A stretch of DNA of 33,665 nt from positions 1 to 33,665 of the forward strand of contig CACZPK010000015.1 in assembly GCA_902783035.1 (NCBI GenBank), read 5' to 3'. The DNA is from Oscillospiraceae bacterium (lineage in GTDB: Bacteria > Bacillota > Clostridia > Oscillospirales > Oscillospiraceae). The notes beneath the pieces were generated by a model that saw nothing but the letters and a program-made list of their open reading frames with translations, was not told where the DNA came from and did no database searches. Numbering within the stretch: the first letter of the stretch is position 1; every line of letters starts with the position of its first letter. The position numbers were made by a program, and so were the translations under genes. Positions 24,657-32,290 of this stretch are shown here, in pieces.

Positions 24657-24691
24657 AAAACGGCTCCTGCCGCAGCTGCGGCGGGAGCCGT
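24657..24691 (-). terminator. Terminator of spo0A
   Basis: A 14-bp stem (arms 24660-24673 and 24678-24691, with one G-T-type mismatch) ending in TTTTA on the minus strand, five nucleotides beyond the spo0A stop. Confidence 0.8.
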
Positions 24692-24695
24692 CCTG

Positions 24696-25451
24696 TTACG
24701 CCCGTTTTTTGCCTTCCAGCCTGATCTTGTCCGCGATCATCGCGATGAATTCCGAATTTGTGGGCTTTCCCTTGGTGTTGGACACCGTGTAGCCGAAGTA
24801 GCGCTGGAGCGTTTCGAGGTCGCCGCGGTCCCACGCGACCTCGATGGCGTGGCGCACCGCGCGTTCGACACGGCTTGGCGTGGTGTTGTAACGCCGCGCG
24901 ACCTCGGGATAGAGCACCTTCGTCACGGCGTTGATGACGTCGATATCCTGCACAGCAATGACGATCGCCTCGCGGACATACTGGTAGCCTTTAATGTGGG
25001 CGGGGACGCCGACTTCGTGGATCACGGCGGTCACTTGCCGCTGCAGTGCCTGCAGCTCATCTTCCGCCTCCACATCTTCCGCACCGCAAACCCAGCGCAG
25101 CTGTTCAAGCAGTGATTCCGTTTCACAGGGCTTGAGCAGCAGAAACGACGCGCCCTTTTCCATGGCCCGCGCGGCGACATCACTGCGGCAGAATGCCGTG
25201 AGAAAGACCGTCTTGGGCGGCTGAGGCAGCGTGACGATGCGGTCGAGCAGTCCGAATCCGTCCAGCTCCGGCAGCAGCAGGTCGCTGAGCAGCAGGCGAG
25301 GCTGCTTTTCCTCCACGGCATGCAGGGCGCTCACGCCGTCGCCAACTGAGGCGACCACCGTGAATTCTCCCGTGGCCTCGATGCACTCGCGCAGCAGAAG
25401 ACGAAACCCTTCGTCCGCGTCCGCGAGCACGACTGTGATCTTGTTTTCCAT
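24696..25451 (-). CDS. spo0A: Sporulation master regulator Spo0A
   Basis: A 251-residue response regulator. The receiver domain (about 1-120) has the acidic pair in VVLADADE, a phospho-acceptor Asp in [13 protein letters not shown], Thr in VFLTAF and Lys in LLLKP. The C-terminal Spo0A DNA-binding domain is unmistakable: [19 protein letters not shown], then [27 protein letters not shown]. Phosphorylated Spo0A binds TGTCGAA boxes and starts sporulation and related programmes. The ATG at 25451 follows GGAAAGGATCAGGATT; the frame continues upstream without family similarity. Upstream 0A boxes suggest autoregulation. No spoIVB or kinase is adjacent, and the gene appears monocistronic. Confidence 0.97.
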   Translation of the reverse strand: MENKITVVLADADEGFRLLLRECIEATGEFTVVASVGDGVSALHAVEEKQPRLLLSDLLLPELDGFGLLDRIVTLPQPPKTVFLTAFCRSDVAARAMEKGASFLLLKPCETESLLEQLRWVCGAEDVEAEDELQALQRQVTAVIHEVGVPAHIKGYQYVREAIVIAVQDIDVINAVTKVLYPEVARRYNTTPSRVERAVRHAIEVAWDRGDLETLQRYFGYTVSNTKGKPTNSEFIAMIADKIRLEGKKRA

Positions 25452-25572
25452 AATCCTGATCCTTTCCGTATCGTGGGACGGCGGCCGCCCGCCCCCTGCG
25501 GCAAAATACTGACGTCTTCGTTTTGCTTGGCTATAAACTAGCATAATCAAACAGCGTTTGCAAGAAGAAAGA

Positions 25573-25610
25573 TGTCGAACGAATAGAGAATCGTTCGACA
25601 AAATTCGACA
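25573..25610. promoter_or_regulatory. Three perfect 0A boxes upstream of spo0A
   Basis: TGTCGAA at 25573-25579 (plus orientation) and TTCGACA at 25594-25600 and 25604-25610 (minus orientation). The last two are exactly 10 bp apart, and the first two form an inverted pair. This density is far above chance and fits Spo0A autoregulation. Confidence 0.8.
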
Positions 25611-25687
25611 TCGCCTTTACATAACATAAAAATTCCAAAAAGCGACACAATATGTGGTATTATCGACGATATGCGACCACAATGATG

Positions 25688-25719
25688 AAAAAATCCCGGA
25701 AATATCATTTCCGGGATTT
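25688..25719 (-). terminator. Terminator of the OhrR-like gene
   Basis: A 13-bp perfect stem (AAATCCCGGAAAT at 25691-25703 and ATTTCCGGGATTT at 25707-25719), followed by Ts on the minus strand. Confidence 0.88.
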
Positions 25720-25742
25720 TCGTGATTTTCGAACTTATTCTC

Positions 25743-26180
25743 TTATTCAAGCGTTCCGAGAAGACGATAAAGCAGATCGTAGAGCTGATGCCCTTCCTCG
25801 GCGGAGAGCCGCACGCAGCCGCTGATGTTCGTGGGAACGGAGAGCGCCTTGTCGCGCAACGCCTCACCCTCCCGGGTGATCTCCACGAGCAGTACGCGTT
25901 CGTCCTCTTTGGAGCGGTAGCGCTTGACGAGGCCCTTGGCCTCCAGACTCTTAAGCACAGGGGTGAGCGTGCCGGAATCGAGGTACAGCTTTTGCCCCAG
26001 TTCTTTGACACTGCACTTTTTCTGCTCCCAAAACACCATCATTGCGATGTACTGTGTGTAAGTGAGTCCAAGCGGGTCCAGATAGGGACGATACCGTTTT
26101 ACGACCTCCCGCGAGGCGGCGTAAAGCGGAAAACAGAGCTGATTGCCCAGCTTCAGCGCATCATATTTATTATCAGGCAT
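25743..26180 (-). CDS. MarR-family peroxide sensor, OhrR type
   Basis: A 145-residue winged-helix repressor. The sequence NQLCFPLYAASREVVKRYRPYLD places a Cys at residue 16, matching the reactive Cys15 of B. subtilis OhrR, and YLDSGTLTPVLKSLEAKGLV plus RSKEDERVLLVEIT form the recognition helix and wing. OhrR senses organic hydroperoxides by oxidation of this Cys and derepresses ohr. No ohr thiol peroxidase gene is adjacent, so its target is elsewhere or different. I chose the ATG at 26180 because the family N-terminus starts there; upstream in-frame codons are poor. The RBS (GGAAGGCGGGG) is rather distant. Confidence 0.88.
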   Translation of the reverse strand: MPDNKYDALKLGNQLCFPLYAASREVVKRYRPYLDPLGLTYTQYIAMMVFWEQKKCSVKELGQKLYLDSGTLTPVLKSLEAKGLVKRYRSKEDERVLLVEITREGEALRDKALSVPTNISGCVRLSAEEGHQLYDLLYRLLGTLE

Positions 26181-26266
26181 CCTGTAACCCCGCCTTCCTT
26201 TAGCAGTTTTGCCCGAATCGCGCGGAAACGGGTAAGAAAACACTGTATAAACACATATTCTTCTAC

Positions 26267-26295
26267 ATTATAGATAAAATTGGGCGTAAAGTCAA
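26267..26295 (-). promoter_or_regulatory. Promoter of the OhrR-like gene
   Basis: On the minus strand, -35 TTGACT (26290-26295), 17 nt, consensus -10 TATAAT (26267-26272). Leader of about 80 nt; I see no clear OhrR palindrome in it. Confidence 0.75.
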
Positions 26296-26331
26296 ATTGA
26301 AAAAATGGATATATATGAAAGCCGCCGTATG

Positions 26332-26586
26332 TTACTGCGCGGCGTCATACGCCTCGCGCACGGCACGGGCAAGCTGGTCGGCGCAGGAGGTGGGCTTGTA
26401 GCCGCAGGTGTTGCCCGCGAGCTTTTCCTCGATCTCCTCCACCGTCATGCCCTCACAGAGCTTGGAAATTGCCTTGAGGTTGCCGTTGCACCCGCCGGTA
26501 AAGCGGATATCACGCACCACGTTGCCCTCCAGATCAAAATGGATTTCCATTGCGCAAACGCCCTTGGTGCGGTAATCGTGTTCCAT
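26332..26586 (-). CDS. Small TSCPD-domain protein (TIGR03905 type)
   Basis: An 84-residue protein with two Cys-containing landmarks: FTGGCNGNLKAISKLCEGM and CGYKPTSCADQLARAV. The end carries the T-S-C-P/A-D motif that names the domain, which also occurs at the C-terminus of class II ribonucleotide reductases; stand-alone versions are common in Firmicutes and of unknown role. The Cys pattern suggests metal or redox chemistry, but this is inference. The ATG at 26586 follows AAGGAGGAGCGGCT, an ideal RBS. It has its own promoter at 26634-26661. Confidence 0.88.
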   Translation of the reverse strand: MEHDYRTKGVCAMEIHFDLEGNVVRDIRFTGGCNGNLKAISKLCEGMTVEEIEEKLAGNTCGYKPTSCADQLARAVREAYDAAQ

Positions 26587-26633
26587 AGCGCCGCTCCTCC
26601 TTGCTGTCGTTTCGATTAGATTGTATCCAATGA

Positions 26634-26661
26634 AGTATAACACCGTTTATCGAAAAGTCAA
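26634..26661 (-). promoter_or_regulatory. Promoter of the TSCPD gene
   Basis: On the minus strand, -35 TTGACT (26656-26661), 16 nt, -10 TATACT (26634-26639). The tandem 18-bp repeat starts 5 nt upstream of the -35. Confidence 0.7.
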
Positions 26662-26665
26662 GTGC

Positions 26666-26701
26666 GGATTCCTGCGTGGGTGTGGATTCTTGCGTGGGTG
26701 T
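26666..26701. repeat. Tandem 18-bp direct repeat between divergent promoters
   Basis: Two copies (26666-26683 and 26684-26701) differ at one position (C72 against T90 of the local count) and begin GGATTC. They fill the space between the -35 elements of the TSCPD promoter and the plus-strand promoter at 26711, so they may be operator half-sites or a recent duplication. Confidence 0.85.
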
Positions 26702-26710
26702 GGAAAAACA

Positions 26711-26739
26711 TTGCAATTCCATGTCCGTCGTGCTAAAAT
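26711..26739 (+). promoter_or_regulatory. Possible promoter of the zinc-ribbon/SPFH operon
   Basis: -35 TTGCAA (26711-26716), 17 nt, -10 TAAAAT (26734-26739). It would give a leader of about 225 nt. The rest of that leader to 26970 holds no gene I can support; a small GC hairpin (CCGGGGC/GCCCCGG, about 26931-26950) precedes the RBS. Confidence 0.45.
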
Positions 26740-26970
26740 ACCATCGGTTCACAAGGCTTCACCGCAAAACATATCTGCATGGCCGCGGACCCCGCTTCGG
26801 CATGATCACCGCCGCGTGGATATGGCTTCTGTCCGCTGTATGTATCACGCTGATATGGACGGAAGATCGGGAGCATGACGGTGAAGACGGCAGTGCTTGC
26901 CGGTGATGATGCACAAACGGACAGACAAGCACCGGGGCGCTGCCCCGGCATGGCGTAGAGGAGGGAGAAT

Positions 26971-28275
26971 ATGGGCGATACACTGAGCTTCAAGTGCCCT
27001 TGCTGCACCGCCGCGCTGTCGTTCAGCGGCGGAACGGGTGAGCTGAGTTGCAACTATTGCGGCGCCAGCTTTACGGTGGAGCAGGCCAAGGCGGCGCAGG
27101 CGGCGGAACAGGAGGATGCGGCGTCTTCCGATATGACATGGACGAGCACCGAGACTTCGGTGATCCATGACGAGAACGGCAAGGTCAGCGGATACCGCTG
27201 TTCGTCCTGCGGCGCGGAAATGGTGGCGGACGAGAAAACTGCCGCGACCGAGTGCCCGTACTGCGGCAACAATGCAATCATTCCACAGTCCTTCGACGGA
27301 ATGTACCGCCCCGATATGGTTGTGCCGTTTACGGTGGACCGCAAGGCGGCGCAAGAGGCGCTGCGCACATTTTACCGCGGCAAGAAACTGCTGCCGGATA
27401 CGTTTACGCAGACGAGCCGTGTGGAGAATATGACGGGCCTCTACGTTCCGTTTTGGCTTATGAGCTGCCATGCAGCGGGCCACGGCGTCTATGAGGGCGT
27501 GAAGGAGAAGCGGTGGGAGGATGACAAGAACCGCTACGTGAAAAAGGACTTCTATCGCGCCGTGCGGCGCGGAGAGATGGATTTCCGCCGTATTCCCGCG
27601 GACGCGTCCACCAAGATGGACGACGCGACGATGGATTCGCTGGAGCCTTACGATTTCTCCAAGGGCGTTGCCTATGACGCGGCGTATTTTTCCGGCTGCC
27701 TTGCCGACCGTTACGATGTGAGCGCGCAGCAGGCGCAGCAGCGCGCGGGCGAGCGGGTCCGTGCCAGCGTGCTGGACAAGCTGGATGACGAGGCGCAGAA
27801 GGGATATGATTCCACCACGCGCAAGAGCGAGGCTGTGCGCATCAGCGACACGAAGACCGAGTACGCGATGCTGCCGGTGTGGATGCTTTCCACCCGCTTT
27901 GAGGGAAAGATCTACAGCTTTGCCATGAACGGCCAGACCGGGCAGGTTGCCGGTTCGCTGCCGGTCGATCCGGCGAAGTACCGCAAGTACTTTGCCATCG
28001 GCGCGATCATTGCCGCCGTGATCCTTGCGGCGCTGGTGTTTCTGTTCGGCGGGCGGACATTCCATCCCGTCGGAACGGCGGTGGCGGTGCTCGTCGGGAT
28101 ACTGATCGGCTGGCTGTATGCGGGAAGCCTCAAAAGTGCCATGAATACCATTGCGGCAAAACACAAGGCAAGCTCGTATCTGGTTGCCCCCTCCGTCCGC
28201 ATGAGCGCGGGGACGGACATGTTCCTTTACAGCAAACGGGAAACCACGGCGAAAGCACAAAATACTTCAACATAA
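26971..28275 (+). CDS. Double zinc-ribbon membrane protein (YdjG-like)
   Basis: A 434-residue protein. Two zinc ribbons at the N-terminus: CPCC...CNYC (about 9-29) and CSSC...CPYC (about 77-97). A central region of about 230 residues (MVVPFTVDRKAAQEALRTFY, VPFWLMSCHAAG, MLPVWMLSTRF) is seen in TFIIB-type zinc-ribbon proteins of Firmicutes. Two TM helices follow (about 339-361 and 366-388), then a polar tail. The B. subtilis counterpart I have in mind is YdjG, which works with the SPFH protein YdjI in membrane stress alongside PspA. Here the SPFH partner is the next gene, 36 nt downstream. RBS GAGGAGGGAGAAT. Function is inferred from this pairing; the zinc ribbons may mediate protein contacts rather than DNA binding. 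Confidence 0.8.
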   Translation: MGDTLSFKCPCCTAALSFSGGTGELSCNYCGASFTVEQAKAAQAAEQEDAASSDMTWTSTETSVIHDENGKVSGYRCSSCGAEMVADEKTAATECPYCGNNAIIPQSFDGMYRPDMVVPFTVDRKAAQEALRTFYRGKKLLPDTFTQTSRVENMTGLYVPFWLMSCHAAGHGVYEGVKEKRWEDDKNRYVKKDFYRAVRRGEMDFRRIPADASTKMDDATMDSLEPYDFSKGVAYDAAYFSGCLADRYDVSAQQAQQRAGERVRASVLDKLDDEAQKGYDSTTRKSEAVRISDTKTEYAMLPVWMLSTRFEGKIYSFAMNGQTGQVAGSLPVDPAKYRKYFAIGAIIAAVILAALVFLFGGRTFHPVGTAVAVLVGILIGWLYAGSLKSAMNTIAAKHKASSYLVAPSVRMSAGTDMFLYSKRETTAKAQNTST

Positions 28276-28311
28276 TCCGAATCACGGGGAAAAAGAAAGG
28301 AGAACAGACAA

Positions 28312-29502
28312 ATGGGACTCATTCATGCGGCGCTTGGCGCAGCGGGCGGGGTGCTCGCGGACCAGTGGAAGGAATATTTCTATTGTGACGCGCTCCCCGA
28401 GAACGTACTGGCGGTCAAGGGCAAAAAACGCACCTCCGGACGCAGCAGCAACACCAAGGGCACCGACAACATCATCTCCGACGGTTCCGTCATCGCGGTG
28501 GCGGACGGCCAGTGCATGATAATTGTTGAGCAGGGCAAGGTTGTGGACATTTGCGCCGAGCCGGGCGAGTACACCTACGACTGCTCCTCCGAGCCGTCGA
28601 TTTTCACGGGCAGCCTCGGCGACGGCATCAAGCAGGTGTTCGCGCAGATCGGCAAGCGTTTTACCTTCGGCGGGCAGGCGCCCAATGACCAGCGCGTGTA
28701 CTACTTCAACACGAAGGAGCTGGTCGGCAACAAGTACGGCACGTCCTCGCCGGTTCCGTTCCGTGTTGTGGACCGGAACATCGGCCTCGACCTCGACACG
28801 GCGATCCGCTGCTTCGGCGAGTACAGCATGCGTATCACCAACCCCATTTTGTTCTATACGAACGTCTGCGGCAACGTAGAGGGCGATTACACCCGCGACC
28901 GCATTGAAAGCCAGCTCAAGACCGAGCTGATGACCGCGCTTCAGCCGGCGCTTGCGAAGGTTTCCGCAAGCGGTGTGCGTTACAGCGAGGTGCCTGCACA
29001 CACGAAGGAACTTGCGACGGCGCTCAATGATGAACTGTCCGCCGAGTGGCGTGACCGCCGTGGCATTGAGATCGTGGCGTTCGGCATCTCCAGCATGACA
29101 CTGAGCGAAGAGGATCAGAAGCTCATCAAGGAGCTCCAGCGCAACGCGGTGAACCGCGACCCGTCGATGGGCGCGGCAACGCTTGTGGGCGCACAGGCGG
29201 CGGCGATGCAGGACGCGGCGAAGAATGCCAACGGCGCCGCCATGGGCTTCATGGGCATGAATATGGCGCAGGCGGCGGGCGGCATGAACGCGCAGCAGCT
29301 TTACCAGATGGGCGCGCAGCAGCCGCAGCAGCAGGCAGCCGGCGGATTCTGCCCGCATTGCGGCAAGCCGGTTACGGCGGGCGCGGCATTCTGCGCGAGC
29401 TGTGGCAAGCCGCTTGCGGCGGCGGGCGGCTGGACCTGCCCGAAATGCGGCAAGGTGAACGACGGCGCGTTCTGCCCGGGTTGCGGTACCGCAAAGCCGT
29501 AA
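28312..29502 (+). CDS. SPFH-domain protein with C-terminal zinc ribbons (YdjI-like)
   Basis: A 396-residue protein. The SPFH/band-7-like domain (about 20-270) has the features of the YdjI/virion-core group: WKEYFYCDALPENVLAVKG, DGQCMIIVEQGKVVDICAEPGEYTYD, VYYFNTKELVGNKYGT and VVDRNIGLDLDTAIRCFGEYS. It is followed by an Ala/Met-rich linker, a short Gln-rich run and two zinc ribbons (CPHCGKPV...CASCGKPL and CPKCGKVN...CPGCG, about 345-392). No signal peptide or TM helix, so membrane association probably depends on the upstream membrane protein. RBS AAAGGAGAACAGACAA. Ends at a terminator. Role in membrane organisation or stress is inferred from B. subtilis YdjI. Confidence 0.88.
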   Translation: MGLIHAALGAAGGVLADQWKEYFYCDALPENVLAVKGKKRTSGRSSNTKGTDNIISDGSVIAVADGQCMIIVEQGKVVDICAEPGEYTYDCSSEPSIFTGSLGDGIKQVFAQIGKRFTFGGQAPNDQRVYYFNTKELVGNKYGTSSPVPFRVVDRNIGLDLDTAIRCFGEYSMRITNPILFYTNVCGNVEGDYTRDRIESQLKTELMTALQPALAKVSASGVRYSEVPAHTKELATALNDELSAEWRDRRGIEIVAFGISSMTLSEEDQKLIKELQRNAVNRDPSMGAATLVGAQAAAMQDAAKNANGAAMGFMGMNMAQAAGGMNAQQLYQMGAQQPQQQAAGGFCPHCGKPVTAGAAFCASCGKPLAAAGGWTCPKCGKVNDGAFCPGCGTAKP

Positions 29503-29516
29503 AGAAATCAATATGC

Positions 29517-29551
29517 AAAACGCGCGGCTCCGGTCGGAGGCCGCGCGTTTT
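29517..29551 (+). terminator. Terminator after the SPFH gene
   Basis: An A-rich 5' flank and a long GC stem: AAAACGCGCGGC at 29517-29528 pairs with GCCGCGCGTTTT at 29540-29551. The T-run is only TTTT and runs directly into the RBS of the next gene, so readthrough is likely. Confidence 0.65.
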
Positions 29552-29565
29552 GCGGAGGTGGATGT

Positions 29566-29946
29566 ATGCGCGCAAAGGTATTGCTCTACCGTCTCGGCGC
29601 GGAGACGGAGCGGGGAAGGGCGCTGCACGCCGTGCTGGACGCGCGGAAGATCCTGACATTGGATGTGGACGAGCGGCATCTGCAGGAGCCGGTGGGACGA
29701 CTTGTCTCCACCAATGCAGCGCCGCCGGAGCACGCTGCCGTACCGGAACGGCCGCCGGAGACGGAATTCATGCTGCTCTGCGCCTTCGGCGAGCATCAGC
29801 TCGACCGCCTGCTCGACGATCTGCGCCGCGCGGACATTCGTGTGGCATGCAAGGCTGTGCTGACTGAACACAACCGCAATTGGACATTATGTAAACTAAT
29901 TGAAGAAGTTGAAGAGGAACATGCGGCGCTGGCTCGGCGGGACTGA
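29566..29946 (+). CDS. DUF3783-domain protein
   Basis: A 126-residue protein of unknown function. The C-terminal half matches the DUF3783 pattern: FMLLCAFGEHQLDRLLDDLRR, then KAVLTEHNRNWTLCKLIEEVEEEH. The N-terminal half is a small alpha/beta-looking region (KVLLYRLGAETERGRALHAVL). The start follows GGAGGTGGATGT. It lies right behind the SPFH terminator and could be expressed by readthrough. No catalytic residues can be named. Confidence 0.8.
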   Translation: MRAKVLLYRLGAETERGRALHAVLDARKILTLDVDERHLQEPVGRLVSTNAAPPEHAAVPERPPETEFMLLCAFGEHQLDRLLDDLRRADIRVACKAVLTEHNRNWTLCKLIEEVEEEHAALARRD

Positions 29947-30040
29947 TACTATTCTTCGATAAAAAGCTGCATTTTATGGAAGACTAGCATGATACGGCAT
30001 AAAACGCTCCGGATGGGACACGACGCCGCGCTGTACGGAA

Positions 30041-30071
30041 AAACGCCCCCGCGCAGCGCGCGGGGGCGTTT
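30041..30071 (-). terminator. Terminator of the ribU-galM-thioesterase operon
   Basis: A 14-bp perfect stem (AAACGCCCCCGCGC at 30041-30054 and GCGCGGGGGCGTTT at 30058-30071) with loop AGC, followed on the minus strand by TTTTTCC. Confidence 0.88.
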
Positions 30072-30083
30072 GCATGAAATCGT

Positions 30084-30512
30084 TTATGAGCGGATCTTGG
30101 CGAGATCTTCCGCGGCCACACAGAAATACGATACCTCACCCGTGGCGAGCAGGGTGCCGTTTTCGCCCGTGATGTCCACGCGCACGAGACAGATGGTCTT
30201 GCCGCGGTGCAACACACGGCCGGCGGCGCGGATCACACCCTCCGCCTGATTGTGCAGATAGGTCATGTGGCTCGACTGCGTGACATAGGTGCGCCCGTCG
30301 CTGTGTGCGGCATACCCGGCGGCATTGTCCGCCATGCCCGACAGCAACCCTCCATGGACGAACCCGAAGGGGTTTTTGCTTTCGGGACGGATATCAAGGC
30401 GAAACACGGCGTAATCCGGTTCGACGTGCTCGACCTCCAGATGATTGAATACGGCGAAGGCGTTGCCGCCGTTTAGCTCCTCCGCCTTGCGTGCTGTGAC
30501 AACTGGGTCCAT
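30084..30512 (-). CDS. PaaI-family hotdog thioesterase
   Basis: A 142-residue single hotdog domain. The core NPFGFVHGGLLSGMADNAAGYAA has the HGG motif and the helix Asp typical of PaaI-type acyl-CoA thioesterases; YVTQSSHMTYLHNQAEGVI and GKTICLVRVDIT form the beta sheet. It should hydrolyse aryl- or acyl-CoA esters in the cytoplasm; the substrate is unknown. The start follows AAAGGAGATCCCGCTCT. It lies 34 nt after galM, as the last gene of the riboswitch-controlled unit. Confidence 0.88.
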   Translation of the reverse strand: MDPVVTARKAEELNGGNAFAVFNHLEVEHVEPDYAVFRLDIRPESKNPFGFVHGGLLSGMADNAAGYAAHSDGRTYVTQSSHMTYLHNQAEGVIRAAGRVLHRGKTICLVRVDITGENGTLLATGEVSYFCVAAEDLAKIRS

Positions 30513-30546
30513 AGAGCGGGATCTCCTTTATCGAGTAATCGGATCG

Positions 30547-31569
30547 TCAGACGACCGAAAAGGCATAGGTCGTCTCACTGTGCAGGTGCTGCCCCGCCCG
30601 CAGAACGGGAGAGGGGAAGCCCCAGCAGTTCATGCCGTTCGGCCAGAGCTGGGTTTCAAGGCAAACCGCCTCTCGCGGCGCCATCATGGCTCCGCCGTGT
30701 CCCACCATACGGTGCATCCCGTTGGCCGTGTAAAGCTGTACGCCGGGCATGTCGGTATATGTGGTCATTTCGATGCCCGTTTGCTCGCCGCGCAGGATCG
30801 CCGCGCGTGCGCCGCCGAGGCAGAAGTTGTGGTCGTAGCCGTTACCGCGCCGCAGCTGCTCGTCATCCGCGCCAATGTCCGTCCCAATCGGCTTTCCCGC
30901 GCGGAAGTCGAAGGGCGTACCCGCCACATCCAACAGCCTGCCCGTAGGGAGGCTGGCGGCGTCATTCTCACAGAAGCGGTCGGCGAAGATTTGCAGCCAA
31001 TGTCCCATCGCGTCGCCGCCGCCGTTGAGATTGAAATAGGCGTGGTTCGTCGGATTGACAAGCGTATCCGCGTCCGTGTCCGCATCATAGGCAATGCGCA
31101 GCGCATGATCCTCGCTGAACGTAAACGTCACACACATGCGCAGGTTTCCGGGATACCCCTCCTCGCCATCCGGTGAGAGGCGCTCACAGAGGATGCCCTC
31201 CTCCGTTGCGCGCATGTCCCACACAAACTTGTCGAAACCGCGCACACCGCCGTGCAGGTGGTTTGCACCGTTGTTTTTCGCCAACTCGTACGTTTTGCCG
31301 CCGAGGGAGAACCGTGCGCCGCCGATGCGGTTGCCGACACGGCCGATCGTGCCGCCGAGGTGTCCGCCGTTGACGGCGTATTCCGCAGCGGTGTCATAAC
31401 CCAGAACCACCTCTGTGAGCCTGCCATCGCGGCCGGGAACGCAGAGCGACTGGATCGTTGCGCCGTAATCGAGGATGGTGACGGACGCACCGGAGGCGTT
31501 TTCCAGACGCGCGGCAGTGACGGGCGTGCCGTCGGGCAGCGTGCCGAAGGGGCGGGTGGATACGCGCAT
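30547..31569 (-). CDS. galM: Aldose 1-epimerase (galactose mutarotase)
   Basis: A 340-residue enzyme interconverting alpha and beta anomers of aldoses. Motifs: TILDYGATIQSLCVP, GGTIGRVGNRI, NHLHGGVRGFDK (first catalytic His), NPTNHAYFNLNG (second His), YDHNFCL and the catalytic Glu in CLETQLWP. The ATG at 31569 follows AAAGAAAGGTTCTG. The same frame is open upstream across the end of ribU, but that part is out-of-frame ribU sequence, not protein. It lies 17 nt after ribU, so it is probably co-transcribed. No galactose operon genes are nearby. Confidence 0.95.
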   Translation of the reverse strand: MRVSTRPFGTLPDGTPVTAARLENASGASVTILDYGATIQSLCVPGRDGRLTEVVLGYDTAAEYAVNGGHLGGTIGRVGNRIGGARFSLGGKTYELAKNNGANHLHGGVRGFDKFVWDMRATEEGILCERLSPDGEEGYPGNLRMCVTFTFSEDHALRIAYDADTDADTLVNPTNHAYFNLNGGGDAMGHWLQIFADRFCENDAASLPTGRLLDVAGTPFDFRAGKPIGTDIGADDEQLRRGNGYDHNFCLGGARAAILRGEQTGIEMTTYTDMPGVQLYTANGMHRMVGHGGAMMAPREAVCLETQLWPNGMNCWGFPSPVLRAGQHLHSETTYAFSVV

Positions 31570-31586
31570 GGGATCAGAACCTTTCT

Positions 31587-32204
31587 TTATCTGTGCAGGA
31601 TCGGGGAGAGCGGTTTGTAGATCAGGAAGCAAAGCGCCACGTCCAGCATACCCTTGCAGAAGGTGAAGGGCAGGTTGAACAGCACCAGGCAGCTCATCAG
31701 ATCGCTCGCCGCGGGGTTGATCGTCTGATACATGCCGATGATCGCTTCCATCGGCATGCCGTAGACCACCACATAGGCGGGATAGACAACGAAGTAGTTG
31801 ATCGGCACGGAGATCAGCGCCATCAGCGCCGCGCCCGCAATCGCGCCGATGAGGGCGCTCTTGCGGCTCTTGCCGCGGTGGTACAGGACGCCCGCCGTGA
31901 AGGCGAACACGCTGCCGAGCAGGAAGTTGCAAAGCTCGCCGACGTAGTTGGACGACGTGCCGTGAAGAATCGAAAACAGGACGTTCTTGAGCAGCGTTAC
32001 CACCACGCCCCAAACGGGGCCGAGCGCGAACGCCGCCAGCAGCTCGGGCAGGTCGGACACATCCAGCTTGATGAACGCGGGAATCAGTGCGGGGATGGGA
32101 AACTCAATGTACATCAACACGAACGCCACCGCGGAAAGCATTCCCGCGACGGCAAGACGGTGGGTACGCTGGGCCTCTCTGGCAAAAGAAACGGAACCGG
32201 ACAT
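31587..32204 (-). CDS. ribU: Riboflavin ECF transporter S-component RibU
   Basis: A 205-residue membrane protein with about six TM helices. RibU marks: VAFVLMYIEFPIPALIP, FIKLDVSDLPELLAAFALGP and GVVVTLLKNVLFSILHGTSS, followed by GELCNFLLGS. It captures riboflavin and uses an EcfAA'T module encoded elsewhere. I chose the ATG at 32204 (AAAGGAGTGTTTTGTT upstream); a longer open frame would run through the riboswitch and is impossible. The FMN riboswitch in the leader confirms the substrate. Confidence 0.95.
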   Translation of the reverse strand: MSGSVSFAREAQRTHRLAVAGMLSAVAFVLMYIEFPIPALIPAFIKLDVSDLPELLAAFALGPVWGVVVTLLKNVLFSILHGTSSNYVGELCNFLLGSVFAFTAGVLYHRGKSRKSALIGAIAGAALMALISVPINYFVVYPAYVVVYGMPMEAIIGMYQTINPAASDLMSCLVLFNLPFTFCKGMLDVALCFLIYKPLSPILHR

Positions 32205-32219
32205 AACAAAACACTCCTT

Positions 32220-32256
32220 TACGAAATTGCACCGAAAGACAAGCCTTCGGGTGCAT
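32220..32256 (-). promoter_or_regulatory. Expression-platform hairpin before ribU
   Basis: On the minus strand TGCACCCGAAGG pairs imperfectly with CTTTCGGTGCA between the riboswitch and the ribU RBS. No strong T-run follows, so control may be at RBS access rather than termination. Confidence 0.45.
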
Positions 32257-32290
32257 AACGCAAAAGAGCGCGGGAAAAGCGTATACACAT

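Noticed and set aside
26874-26957. A 27-codon open frame in the leader of the zinc-ribbon gene
   Set aside because: Weak RBS and no conserved features; cannot be distinguished from chance.
28282-29871. Long minus-strand open frame antisense to the SPFH and DUF3783 genes
   Set aside because: Arg/Leu/Ala-rich shadow translation; the plus-strand genes have good RBSs and recognisable domains.
31570-32013. Upstream extension of the galM reading frame
   Set aside because: This part is ribU read in another frame; the galM family N-terminus and RBS are at 31569.
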